Position numbers and translations under genes: made by a program. A stretch of 64,000 nt of DNA, taken from assembly GCA_015039465.1 (NCBI GenBank), contig MU130363.1, positions 1 through 64,000 on the forward strand. Direction: 5' to 3'. Under the pieces are notes generated by a model. That model made no database searches. It was not told where the DNA came from and worked only from the letters and a program-made list of their open reading frames with translations. Below, one piece after another: positions 43,710 through 57,585 of the stretch. This DNA comes from Phlegmacium glaucopus. Lineage: Eukaryota; Basidiomycota; Agaricomycetes; Agaricales; Cortinariaceae. How positions within the stretch are numbered: position 1 is the first letter of the stretch; every line of letters begins with the position of its first letter.

Positions 43710-44624
43710 CAATGCCCACAGAAAAACAAGAGCGCCTTGACGCGAAGAAGATAAGGACCCGACGAGGATCGACCCGAACTAGCCAGCATGCATGGCCTTA
43801 CTTATCCTTCTTGATTATAGAACGTTTACTTTTCCCTCCTTCATTTCTTCTCAGTTATCTCATTCATCAGCCTTTCCTGCTCTCTCTCCCGTCTTTCTTA
43901 GTACCCATCCATGAGCCCAATTTGATAGTTCTGAACAGACCAGATTTGGAAATCATTAGTTCAAAATTGGATTATCTGACAAAAGGTCCTTCGGTCGGCA
44001 ACTACTTTGCCTCGTGCTGTGGCCATCCGGACCGTCGTTCGAGCCTCGAGGAGCACGCCGTTCAGTTCAAGTTCTAGCGGAACCTCTCCTGATGACTTGT
44101 TTGGGTTCGGACGTTTTTGAAGACTCTATTCCAACTCTATTTCTCCCCGAACTGTCATTCTATTCTGTCAGGCTCATGTGGTCATAGTCCGGTACCTGAT
44201 ACCTCTGCCAATAGAAAGATGCCTTCCTCGTTGACATCTCTGCCCCATTGACTGCTAAAAGGTTCAAGCGTACAAGCTCCAACATCCTTACTATGCGGCT
44301 TCCCGACAAAGTCGATACTCTTGCTTCAACCTTCTTCCTGTAGGCTGCTGTCAGGATTTGTGGCGAAAAAGTGTGGCTAATTATTGTCCTCGGAGTCGGA
44401 CCCGTAAATCCCTTTGAAAAGATGACGCCGTAGGGGGGAAGGGTATCAGTGTACATACATAGTCGAGATGCTCAAGCCACCTGTAAGTACTTTGGGAGTA
44501 GTAGCCATAACGGCAGAGGCTTTGTAAGCAACTACGCGCAAACGTGACCGCCTTCATGAACCGTTCCTCAGACTGACTCCAATGTCTACACTCTGAAACG
44601 CCTCTCAAGTCAACTACTGACAAA
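43710..44624. other. Intergenic, possible small minus-strand gene
   Basis: Right of 43709 is the 3' flank of the hypothetical gene. A minus-strand frame starting at 44557 with a plausible donor at 44458 could be a small gene, but its downstream splicing is ambiguous and no motif supports it. Confidence 0.35.
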
Positions 44625-47261
44625 ATGGACAAATTATCAGCGTCGGCGCGAAAGGAACGCGCTGGAGTCAAAGTCCAATATGGGAAGAAGACCAAATTAC
44701 GGGCAAGGGCTTCTTCCATTAAGGGATCTACTGCAAAAGTTCCCTATGGGTCACCCACCTCAGATGCGGTATTGTCTACGCCTCTGCCAGTGTCGACATC
44801 CTCACACAGGCCTAGCCCTTATCATAAAAATAAGAAAGGCTTGGTATTACATATAGCCACTGGCCCATCATCTTTGAATCCTGAAAGCGACGAATCGGAT
44901 TTGACTTCCCTATCATCTTCTACGCTTTCGTTAAGTCCGGGTATGGCCAGCCCTATTGACAACGATATACCAAAACCTTCCTTCTGCACTCCACCCAAAG
45001 CCGTACCGTTAACGGCTCGTCTTGGGCTCAATTATGAGCAACTTCCGGAACTTAATGAACCTACATGGTCAGCGAATGACCTGGATTCTTACGTGTGGGT
45101 CCTTCTGGAACCAAAGAGTAACCATGTTTATGACCCAGCCCGGGATGAAAATGATCGTAAAGGGAGACTCTGGTGGCCAGCAAAGGTATGTGTACTTTTA
45201 AGTTTAAAAAATGGACAATGTTTATCCAAATTGCCCATAGATCCTCAGTGCGAGAAACACTGATATCCCTCTCAAAGTCTCCTTATTTGGATCTGGACCT
45301 AAGAAGGTGGAAATAAAAACGCCATCTGTGGAAAATGTTTTGTCCAAGCTGGACATGATAGGGCGACCGCGATTTAATAAGCCCACATTCGTCTCTGCCT
45401 CTTCTGTCGCATCACATACGCCCACAGCTTCTCCTAGGAAGAAATTGAAACGTGATCGTAGCGACGTCGAAAAAAACTGGGAAGCTGCCGTATTAGAAAT
45501 GGTACAAGATGGGGAGGAACAGGCAGGCAGCGACCATTTACCAGATATCGGAGAAGCATTCAATTACCATTTCGATGCGACTTCCTCCACGACGATAACG
45601 GCACCTGTTGGGATCCCCACGAGTATGGGAAAGGGCAAGAATAAATGGAAGGGGAAGAGGAAGAGGACTTGCGAGTCTGATGACGAAGGTTTTTGGGAAT
45701 CTCCTCCTGCAGATAGCAGCTTGGATATACCTGGAGAACTCGTTCTTGGCCGAGATAAAGTATCAAAGCTAACTGCTTACTGGCCGGCCAAGATCAAGAA
45801 TTATGTACCTCCTACGAAGCGTATGGAACAGGGCAAGTATACTGTTGTTTGGCTAGATGGCTCAGAGCAAAATATCTCGAGAGACTGGTTCTATACGACA
45901 GACGAAGATGGGTTCGCACTTTGTACAGTATGAATCCCTTCTTCTGGTTTCTGACAATTCTTAAAAAGTGGCTCCCTAGCTTGGACAGTTCGAAAGTTCA
46001 GTTCCTGAAGTCCTTGCTGATGACGAGGAGGAGGATGAAGATCCCCGACGATCGGCCAGTCCCGTTCCGCTTGACCCACCGCCGAATAATGAAGATTTTA
46101 TAAACCTTTCTATTCGGGAACAATTCGTGTACACCAAGACCATTCTTTATGCGATCCTGAATGATGAATATGAGCCAACCCGGGGCAAGCACTCTCAGTT
46201 TATGAAAGGCGGAAAGCAGCGGGCGAGTCTGACGGATGAAGCAGCCCTGAGGGGAAGGATGGACCCAAAGGACATTGAGCATTTACAGACATATATTCGG
46301 GAGTGGTGCCTCCGGGAAGAAGCACCTGCTAATATTTTTGTTGATGAAATCGAAAATCGTGTAGATAATAACAACCACCGAGGAGCGAGAAAGGATATCC
46401 AGGAGGAAGACGAGGAGCCTTTACTCAATCCGGGTGTTGTAGTCGCCGACCGTCTTCATTCTGGATCACCTGCGCCCATGGAACCTGTCATCCTGTCTTC
46501 ACCTCATAGGCTGCCTCCAAGCAGCTCATGTCCTTCTGTGACACTGGAAGTAAGTTCTATGTGCCCTTTTTGGTCGAGTTTTCTAGCTAAGCAAGAGGAT
46601 TGCTAGCGTGAGGCATCATTAATTTCGGATGATGATTCCTTTATGGTGAGTCGGTTATCTTTTCTATGCCTCGTGTCCAAGTGGATGAATCATTATTCCT
46701 TCTCAGGTGCCTACTGAGCCTCCCTCCACGCTTGAATCGGAGGCTCCGCCACGCTCTCCAGTGACTGATGTGAGTAATAGTGCAAATATTTGACCTTCGA
46801 GACTCAGCTGCTCTGCCAGTTAATACCTGATAAAACAACACCAGGTTCGATAGACATACCCCTCAAACACGTAAAGACGCGGCCAGCTAAACAGCAAGGC
46901 TGTGAGGCGTATGAGTTACTGAGTCAATTTGATAAAATTGAGGTATAACTTTATCCTTTTTCGAGTTTACTCCCTATTGAGCACTGATTTCTTGCAGTAC
47001 TGTCTTAATGTCTTGCTTCCGGAAGCTGTTCGACAGATCCTGCTATGGCGCTCTGGCAAGCGTACATCAATAGAACTTCTCTCTTCGGCTGAAGAGGAAG
47101 AGCTATATCAAGAAGGTCAAACACTGTTGAACGAGACGGATTGGGTGTTTGATATATTGCGCTATCGACAAATGAAGCTGCGAATGCTGCAGTCGAAAGC
47201 AAAGAACGGAAGCGTATCAAGAACGAGACGAGGCTTCAATGCTCCCAGTTATATTGAATAA
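44625..47261 (+). CDS. PWWP/Tudor-like nuclear protein
   Basis: Seven exons: 44625-45185, 45241-45927, 45980-46549, 46607-46645, 46707-46769, 46820-46942 and 46998-47261. They encode 768 residues. Two segments resemble the start of chromatin-reader PWWP barrels. The first is DLDSYVWVLLEP...GRLWWPAKIL around residues 155-190. The second is LTAYWPAKIKNYVPP followed by GKYTVVWLDGSEQNISRDWF around 380-410. Between them lie basic patches (SPRKKLKRDRSD and KGKNKWKGKRKRT), consistent with nuclear location. The C-terminus is helical and charged (LPEAVRQILLWRSGKRTSIE). The two WPAK motifs are what I see; the reading as a chromatin-associated PWWP/Tudor protein is inference by family resemblance. Confidence 0.75.
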
Positions 47262-47423
47262 TGATATCTTATAGTCTTATACATAATATAATATGCGCCC
47301 ACGTGGCAGTCAGTGATTGAAATTTCTTGTTAGGGTCTTAGACGTGGACCCTTTCAAACTTTGCTGGGCGCTTCAAAGTGAACATTTCTTTGTTCAGTTT
47401 CGTCAGTGGAAGTGGTAAGAATC

Positions 47424-49702
47424 ATGGCGCCTCCTACTGTGCTTGACCCATGGCTTTCTGGACGCCATTTCGGAATCGTTATCGACGCAGGTTCGTCGGG
47501 ATCCAGGTTGCAGATATACAGTTGGAAAGACCCTCGCACCTTAAATGTCGCGAAAGGTAGCCCGCTGGCAAATACGTTACCCAAGGTTGAGAAAGGTACT
47601 CGGGATGATAAGATGTGGGTTCACAAGGTTGGGACAGGTGGGTTAACCATTGATAATTTGCTCAGCGCTAATGCTTATCTCAATAAGGCCTGTCATCTCT
47701 GGCAGATAACCCAGCAGATATCGGGGCTTATCTACGACCTCTACTAAGCCATGCACGAGAACAAATACCACCTTCACTGCAGAAAGAAACCCCACTCTTC
47801 CTGCTCGCAACAGCTGGCATGCGTCTCCTACCACAACAGAAGCAGGTTGAAATTCTTCAGGAAACTTGCGATTTTCTTGTAAAGCACTCTTATTTCAAGA
47901 TAGAAGAACGGTCGGATGTTGGACCGTGTGGCTCCAGTGTTCGGATTATTACTGGGGAAGAGGAAGGTCTCTTTGGTTGGATAGCGGTCAATTATCTTAT
48001 GGACGGCTTCTCTGGCTCAAGCTTGGACCGCACGACCTATGGATTCCTTGACATGGGCGGAGCTTCAACTCAAATCGCGTTTGAACCGAGCATAGAAAAT
48101 CAATCCAAAACCAACAATCTCATTGACGTTAGGCTACGCCTCCTTGGTGGAGAAGAGATCCTTCACAAAGTGTTCGTGACAACTTGGCTGGGCTATGGGA
48201 CAAACCAAGCTAGAGAACGATATGTTGGCAAAATTGTAACAGAAAACGATGCTGCATTCCACGGAGATGAGGATGAAGACCACCTAGTTCCTGATCCTTG
48301 TCTTCCAAAGGACCTTGAGCTAAGGGAAGACCCCGTCCATTCTATTACCCCGGCAACAGCGCACCTCAGTAAACCTCATCGGATGATAGGCACCGGTTCT
48401 TTTGAGCAATGCATGAAGAAGACTGAATCATTGCTAAATACGACAGAACCTTGTCCTGATACGCCATGCCTTATGAACGGTGTGCACGTGCCTTTCATCG
48501 ACTTCTCCGTCTCTCACTTTATTGGCGTTGCCGAGTATTGGTACTCCTCTGAACACATTTTCGGTCTAGGAGGTGCCTACGACTACGTCCAGTACGAACG
48601 TGCCGCCTCGAATTTTTGCTCCAGGGATTGGTCGGATATTCTAAATGAACACGATTCACGGGCGCGTCATCGTTTAGGAGGAGATGGAGAGGTGGTAGAG
48701 AATGGGAAAATTGTAGGTGCTGGCCGGTGGGGTTCTCAGGTGGAAATTTCCCGCCTGCAGATGCAATGCTTTAAAGCCGCTTGGGTTTCCAATGTTCTTC
48801 ATGAAGGAATCAAGATGCCAAGAATCGTAGACCCGGGTGGGAATGCATCGACAAATGGCGAAAAAGTTGTGGAAGAAGCAGGGAAGAAAGGTTTGGGAAG
48901 ACCACCTACCTTCCAATCTGTGGATACTGTTGGCGACATTGCTATCAGCTGGACCCTTGGTAAAATGGTACTGGAAGCCAGTAAAGAAGTGACTCCTACT
49001 GTAAAACCAGCAAAACCTTTGGTGGATCCTATCGACGATATTGACGATATTGAACATTTCCCTATCCAACCTATCCGACCATTCTTTCATGCTCTCGAAG
49101 ACAAAATCACACCCCATCTTCCTTCGTCACTCAACAGGGATGCGCTAGGATTCTCTCCAGTACTGTTCCTCTTCTATGCGTTTTCTATATTCATTCTATT
49201 GGCTGTTGTCTATCCCATGCGCCGCCGTTTACGTGCGTGTTGTTTACGCAAGGTAAGAAATGCCACCAAGCGCGACGGGGCTGCTCATGGTGACTTGATG
49301 GAGGAGGGTAAATTAATGAACGGGAATCGACCCCCTTCTCCAATATCCTCCAGTGGTCGATGGATATATCCTATACGCAGATTATTTTTTTTCGATCGGT
49401 CCAAATCAAAGTTCTCCTTCTCGATGCCCACCAGCAGTCCAGTCCTACTACGACAATTCATGCCAAATCTATCACGAACTTCTCCCACACGTTCTTATTC
49501 CACGCCCAACGGATTCACATCTTCAGGCAATTCGTCCCAATATATGTCGCGGTCTCCTTCTCCTAATCAAGACGACAACAGTATAACGAGCTTCATGTCT
49601 TCACGTTCCCGAAATTCCTCGCAACTCAACTTGTCAAGCATGATGCCAAGGCCCAACGCTATCTCACGAACAAACAGTAGTTCTGGAAGGGGACAACCGT
49701 GA
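47424..49702 (+). CDS. ynd1: Golgi apyrase, Ynd1/GDA1-CD39 family
   Basis: Nucleoside tri/diphosphatase that converts NDP to NMP in the Golgi lumen, allowing exchange for incoming nucleotide sugars. Two exons (47424-47637 and 47688-49702) encode 742 residues. All five apyrase conserved regions are visible: DAGSSGSRLQIY, LATAGMRLL, EEEGLFGWIAVNY, FLDMGGASTQIAF and the late DIAISWTLGKMV. Family Cys pairs occur around EPCPDTPCLMNG. One transmembrane helix (VLFLFYAFSIFILLAVVY) is near residue 575, followed by a long Ser-rich cytosolic tail, the arrangement of yeast Ynd1 rather than of secreted GDPase Gda1. The sugar-nucleotide transporter at 55-57 kb acts in the same Golgi exchange cycle, though the genes are not adjacent. 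Confidence 0.93.
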
Positions 49703-50205
49703 ACGCAATGATTCTGAACACCATCCATCATCATTATCATGTCTTTCTATCCCGCTTTCCCTTCACATTTCAATGCTGGCCCTAGCTTCATACTTTACCC
49801 TAACCTGGTAACTCAAACTTATCCTTCGTGTTTATCTCTGTCGGTGCGCCCGGATCGCTGTATGATCTAGTTGCGACATAACCCAATATCCGGATTTCGG
49901 GTGTTGCTACGCTCGACGCGCGATATTTTCAGCCAGGCTATAGGCATTTTTACACGCTTGTATGGACTCTGTCCAAGTGATCAGCGCTTCCTGGCGCAGT
50001 GGGAAATCGGGGAACTTGAGGGGACTGCTGGAGTTATGGTCAGCCTGTCTCTTGGGGGTGACGGTGGGATCCCAAGGGATTCATGCTGTTATATCCTTAT
50101 TGAACGACACTGGCGATTGATATTTATTTTATATTAAAACTTGGACATTTGGAATTAGACGCTATGTATATGGATGTCATGTGATTACTTTTGCTTTATG
50201 CGCTG
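49703..50205. other. Intergenic, promoter of mdm12
   Basis: 3' flank of the apyrase gene and upstream region of mdm12. No gene was seen. Confidence 0.45.
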
Positions 50206-51345
50206 ATGTCGATAGACTTGGAATGGAGCAAACTCGATGCCTCACTAGCCACTTATCTGGTGCAAGTCCTCAATAGACAACTTGGTAACGCTGAACGGCC
50301 CTCCTTTATTGGGCCCGTGGAAGTAACGTCCCTAGATTTTGGATCTACATCCCCAGACGTGGAATTAGTGGATCTCCGTGATATTTATCGTGACTTTCTC
50401 GAAGAAGATGATGATCTGGATAGAGGACCTATTAAAGTCACCGAAGGTGCTTCAGATGAAGAGGCTTTTGAGTGGGTATCTCGAAGGGCAGTAGGGCGAG
50501 AGGAAAGCCTGGCCTACCAACACCTTCCTCCCCACATTCGCTATGGCCGTAGCGGTCCCACAGATTTATTTGAAACTCTACCGTCATTGCATTTGCCTCT
50601 GCCAGTACCTGCTTCGAATTCATGGAAATCTACTACGAACATTTCAGATAATTCTCCCATATATCGCAGTCCCTCACCTTCAACCCCATTCACCACTGCA
50701 GGTCCATTCCGCCGCACATCCAACGACCAGTCATCACAATTCCCACTATCCAGCTCTCATCCCTTAAGCGTCAGCCAACAGCCTTCTCCCAAAAAACCAC
50801 AACAAGAAGAACAGCCTCCTCAAAATCCACATCCAAATCTCCAACTTCACCTTCACATCAATTGGCATTCAAATCTCCGTATCACGTTAACGACATCCCT
50901 TCTTATCAATTATCCTTCGCCCATGTTCATGTCACTTCCAATAAAACTTTCCGTTACAGGTCTTGTATTTAGTGGTGAACTGGCTGTGGCTTATGAAGGA
51001 GAGCGTCGACGGGTTCACCTTTGTATCCTTGACGATCTTGACCCGTATGGACCAGCAGGAGATCGCGCAAAACGCGACTCTGCGAGCCATACGCCGCCCG
51101 AGCTACTTGATGATGAATCACCAACATCAAGTGTTCCTTCTCATCCATCCAAACCACTTCCTATTGGTCAGCGACTACTGCCGTCCATCTTCATCGAAAG
51201 TGAGATAGGTCAGGCGGACAAACATGTACTAAAAAACGTCACGAGAATCGAACGCTTCATACAGGACGTCATCCGGAAGACTGTGGAAGAGGAACTTGTC
51301 TTCCCCAACTTTCATACATTGTTGATGGGTGATCAGGATGACTGA
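50206..51345 (+). CDS. mdm12: ERMES subunit Mdm12
   Basis: Lipid-transfer subunit of the ER-mitochondria encounter structure, with an SMP domain that binds phospholipids. A single exon of 379 residues. The start MSIDLEWSKLD is the canonical Mdm12 N-terminus, so I reject the Met five codons upstream. The SMP domain is split by a Pro/Ser/Gln-rich insert (about residues 120-215), as in other fungal Mdm12 proteins. It resumes with LHINWHSNLRITLTTSLLINYP, LPIKLSVTGLVFSGELAVAY and HLCILDDLDP, and ends with LKNVTRIERFIQDVIRKTVEEELVFPNF. The lack of introns contrasts with most neighbours. Confidence 0.95.
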   Translation: MSIDLEWSKLDASLATYLVQVLNRQLGNAERPSFIGPVEVTSLDFGSTSPDVELVDLRDIYRDFLEEDDDLDRGPIKVTEGASDEEAFEWVSRRAVGREESLAYQHLPPHIRYGRSGPTDLFETLPSLHLPLPVPASNSWKSTTNISDNSPIYRSPSPSTPFTTAGPFRRTSNDQSSQFPLSSSHPLSVSQQPSPKKPQQEEQPPQNPHPNLQLHLHINWHSNLRITLTTSLLINYPSPMFMSLPIKLSVTGLVFSGELAVAYEGERRRVHLCILDDLDPYGPAGDRAKRDSASHTPPELLDDESPTSSVPSHPSKPLPIGQRLLPSIFIESEIGQADKHVLKNVTRIERFIQDVIRKTVEEELVFPNFHTLLMGDQDD

Positions 51346-51502
51346 CCCAAGTTAAATAACCCTGTTCCGTGTGGGGATGGAGGGAAGAAGATTTGAAGAG
51401 GATGTAAACGAGTACCTGGATTTTTTTATAAGAACCAAATATGTATCCTACACTACTAATAAATTTATTACAAACTTACAACATTGAGACTGCCAAATCA
51501 TT

Positions 51503-53853
<2,351 letters not shown>

Positions 53854-54961
53854 GAGTTGTGGTCGGTTTAGTCACTAAGAAAATCTTTCTCCCCAATTAT
53901 CACGTGCACGTGTGCTTTACCTCTATGGGTGAGCCCTCCGTAGTACAATACAACTAGATTACAAGGAGATAGGCAAACAGTTAGAGTATAGAAGTTGATA
54001 GTACTAACCGGATATGTAAGAGAAAGAAAGAAAGATGGAATTGGGAATCAATAAAATTGAATAGAGTAAAACGACATCAATCAGAACTTGCCGGGCGCCA
54101 AATATTTAATATCAAGACCGCGTACAGAAGGAATACATAGGTACTTAGTTATAATTGAAATCAAGGAAAAGTGTGTTGAAATAAACCAGTGTTTTAATGA
54201 ACAGGTGACCCAGTAGATTGTTCATTCATACATGAAGACAATTTTGTTTTAGTATGGCTCGTTGAAAAAAAAAAGAGTAACAAGCAGACGAAGTAAATTG
54301 TCATTCCGAGCAAGAACAGATATAAAAAAAAAGGATAAATGCAAGAGAGAGAAAAAAAATAACGAAAGAAACTGGTAATCAAGAAAGAGAGAGAAGGAGA
54401 GGAGGGGAAAAAAAAAGTTCTACTAGTTGTGAATATAAGTGTATGTATATACTGCAAAGAAAAAAAAATTGGTCGTGCTAAAAAGGAAAATGTAAAAGAA
54501 GAAAATGTCATGCAGAAGTTGAATGCAGGGTAGAGAAGGGAGGGAATGAAGGAAGATAGTGGTATAGTTAAGTAAGTGGTAGTAAGTAGTAGTGGTACGG
54601 GTCAGGGGGGATAATGAAAAGAAATATGCACGTGAAAGCGATAAGAGTAAAAATAATTTTTGTAATTGTAAAACCATAACTACATGCCCGTGAACAGTCG
54701 TAAGGCCCGTGGACGAGCACAAGTGAAAAGGGGGCATTAAATGGGTGGGCGTTAAATCCAGGCAATCCTCCAATTTTAGAATCTCCGGTTCCGTGGACGT
54801 CTAGTTCATACAACGGCCCGAAGAGCCTGCCATTGACTCTTGCCTCGCTTCTTCTTAATCACCCACCATCACCCACTCAGATCGTTGTAGCCGTTATCGT
54901 CATTATCCCATCTATCGCATGGGCATCGTCGTCCACTTGCCATCTCGTCCGGGTAGGGATC
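53854..54961. other. Intergenic 1.1 kb with strand-asymmetric purine tract
   Basis: Between the Elp3 start and the stop of the transporter gene, both on the minus strand. From about 54240 to 54510 the plus strand is strongly purine-rich (A-runs and GA repeats). Minus-strand frames here are Phe/Ser/Leu/Tyr-rich by composition only and I do not call them genes. Confidence 0.5.
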
Positions 54962-56796
54962 TCACAGCCCCACCGCACGATTCTGGCCCGATACAGAAGG
55001 CGTAGGACTTGGTGGCCTTGACGCCATCCTTGATGGAGCCTTCGACGAAAATGGGGATCCGTGGAGAACATCATGATGTCTTGATGCATCTAACGTTTCA
55101 GATCCCAGATGCTGACCAAACCGCAGTTCACCGCTTTCCGCCAAGCCAAGCCCTCCCATGGCTGTTCGTGAGCTGTTAGCATTGGTCAGGCCAATGAGCC
55201 CGCTGAGGCTGGCAGTGCTGCTATTTCTGCTTCCACCAAAACCACCCGATTTTCGGCGAACAAATTGGCCCAGAATGGGGATATCAGTAGCAACGGGTGT
55301 AACGGGATATAGTGGTGTTGATTTCCCAGAAAGACTTGCAGGTGTTGACCCGCCATTGAGGGTAATTGATGGTTCCTTGGAAGTACCAGTCATGATAATG
55401 GAGGAAGATGTAGGGGTATTGGCAGTAGTCGTAGATGCCTCGGCGGCAGGTTGGTTATACATCCAAGTCGCAGTCAACACTGTCGACGCGCCAATAATAA
55501 ATGATGGCGTAATGCTAAAATCAAACAGCGCGACCGAAGCCAAGAAAGAAAGGACGATGGACAGGGAAGTTGCAAACCCCTTTAGGATGTTGTCGGAGTA
55601 CTTGATAACTATCGCAGTGACAAGACCTCCAAATACCTGAATAGCCACTGTCGCCCAAGCCCATGCTCCGAAATGGCGGAACAAGTCTAGGAAAAAACCA
55701 CGAGAGTCGGGCAGAGGTGCTGCGCAGAGGATAGGGAGAAGAGCGGGTATGAGAGAGAAGAGGGATAGTTGGACGTTCCGCACCCAAAGGTCAGCTTTTG
55801 ATCCTTTAAGCACCATTTCGAAATAGACACCTGCAAGACCAGAAGTGAAGCAAGCAGCCGTAACTGCGCCGAATCCTTTGAGTGGGCTCATTACATGTAC
55901 ATGAAATTCATGTGCGCTTCCAACGGCAGTAGCTGAGGACCTGGGCGTTACGTGACCGACTGTCGTTTGAATCTGGACGATGCCTACGCCAATGGCAAGG
56001 AAGAATAACGAGAGCCATTTTGTAGGGGTCAACTTTTTCCGGAGGAGAGCAACGGAAAAGGCGGCTGTCGTGAGTATTTTCATCTGATACGAGACTTGAA
56101 AGGAGGCGACAGGAAGATTGCTGATGGCAACGAATTGGAGAGAGTTTTGAACGACATAGAGGATGGCTGGTATGGAGAGTTTCCAACAATCTGGACTGAA
56201 AATCTCGGCACACAGTTCACAGAAGGCGACTGACCAAAGATAGCAGATATCGAAAAAGGAAGGTTTGCGGTGGCGTGTTGATGACGAGGAAGGATGATGG
56301 TAATGGTAAATGTGCAGGTGGTGTTGAGGGTGGTCTGGGGATAAGACGGGCGAGCGGGTGAGCGCGATTATGAAGGATATGGAGCCTTTGAGGAGTTCGT
56401 TGAGTAGTACAGCCGAAGCTGGTGAATAAGCTAGAGCAGGGGGTATGGATACACGCGAATAATGCATGACGATAGAAAGAGCGGCGTTTTGAACGGCGAG
56501 GGTTACTAGACTGGAATATGGTTGATATTTAAGTAGAATGAAGTAAGAGAGAAGAATACATACGAAACGTATTTGAGAGGCAATCCACATATTGTTGGTT
56601 GGGGTTGATTATCTAAATGCGAAAGGGCACCGCTGACAGCATGAGGGAACTTGTCTTGATAATTAGGGGTCGTAGAGGGTAGAAGAGGAGATAACTTTGG
56701 AGTTGAAGTGCGACTAGATACCGCACTGGACGTGGTGGAGGAGCGAAGGGTTAGAAGGGGTCTCTGATGCATGTCGGGGGGAGAATGGAGAGCCAT
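54962..56796 (-). CDS. Nucleotide-sugar (UDP-galactose type) transporter
   Basis: Golgi antiporter of the SLC35A family that imports nucleotide sugar in exchange for NMP. Two exons (56796-56564 and 56510-54962), with a 53-nt intron, encode 593 residues. The transport domain begins PLKYVSLVTLAVQNAALSIVMHYSR. Family landmarks follow: NLPVASFQVSYQMKILTTAAF, FSVALLRKKLTPTKWLSLFFL, GLAGVYFEMVLKGS, the long GGLVTAIVIKYSDNILKGFA and SIVLSFLASVALFDF. A His-rich cytosolic loop (HHLHIYHYHH) and a disordered tail of about 165 residues make it longer than typical members (320-420). Substrate (UDP-Gal, UDP-GlcNAc or CMP-sialate-like) cannot be fixed from sequence. Confidence 0.92.
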
Positions 56797-57585
56797 TCCT
56801 ATACAAGGTAGATAAAATTGGGAAATAAAAAGGCACTGGGATACTTACAGAATCTGTCGAAGGGGCAACTAGAAAAGCAAGCAGACAGCACTTTCACATC
56901 AAAAACTAGCATTTTATTCCCACACTATGCCAAGAATGACCTAATTTTTTCTGACGTACGTACAACTACAATATAATTCCACACTGTAAAAAATAATAAT
57001 ATTAGTCCACGGTCAAGCAACAGTAAATAAAAAAAGAACGATGAAAGCATGAGTCTCAGCCTCGCCTTTACTTCTCCATCCGCACCCATCCATCAGAGTG
57101 GACAAGATGCCTGCACACATAATTAAGCAGGACCCTTGAAGTAAGAACGGGGTGCGTTCCTTTACTAGTTTTTTCATCATCGATCACATGCAACAACATT
57201 TCTCAGGCTTAAAAATGAATATAAAAAACTCACATTGCAAACGTGTGTGTGAAAACAGAACAATCAAAAAATCATTGAACGAATGTAGAAATGCTCCAGG
57301 TGATCCTGCGTCCTAGCCTCTCAACCATAGGGAGAAGCAATCAGCAAAGATTGTTTTTGAGAATCCCCTCTTAATAAAAGAGTCTATCTCCGACGTTTGT
57401 CTGGACCGTCCATCCTTATGTACTCGTGAAGAGACTGACAATGAAGTGGAGGACAGGACAGTAATTGGACGTCGCTGAAAGCAAACAAAAAAAGAACAGT
57501 CAGCTTTTATACACACGGAACTGGTCACGTTTTCGTTCCCACACAGTGACAAGAAGGAAAAAAAACAATCTCGTGGACGCTTTGC
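56797..57585. promoter_or_regulatory. Divergent intergenic region, transporter and Mrp51
   Basis: About 790 bp between divergent start codons. AT-rich, no coding signal; it carries both promoters. Confidence 0.45.

Noticed and set aside
44160..44557. Possible small minus-strand gene, start 68 bp from the PWWP-like gene
   Set aside because: Donor at 44458 is plausible, but at least two acceptor choices give different proteins and none matches a family; evidence too weak for a feature.
54194..54813. Overlapping Phe/Leu/Tyr-rich minus-strand open frames resembling membrane helices
   Set aside because: They arise from the complement of a purine tract; composition artefact without splice or start support.
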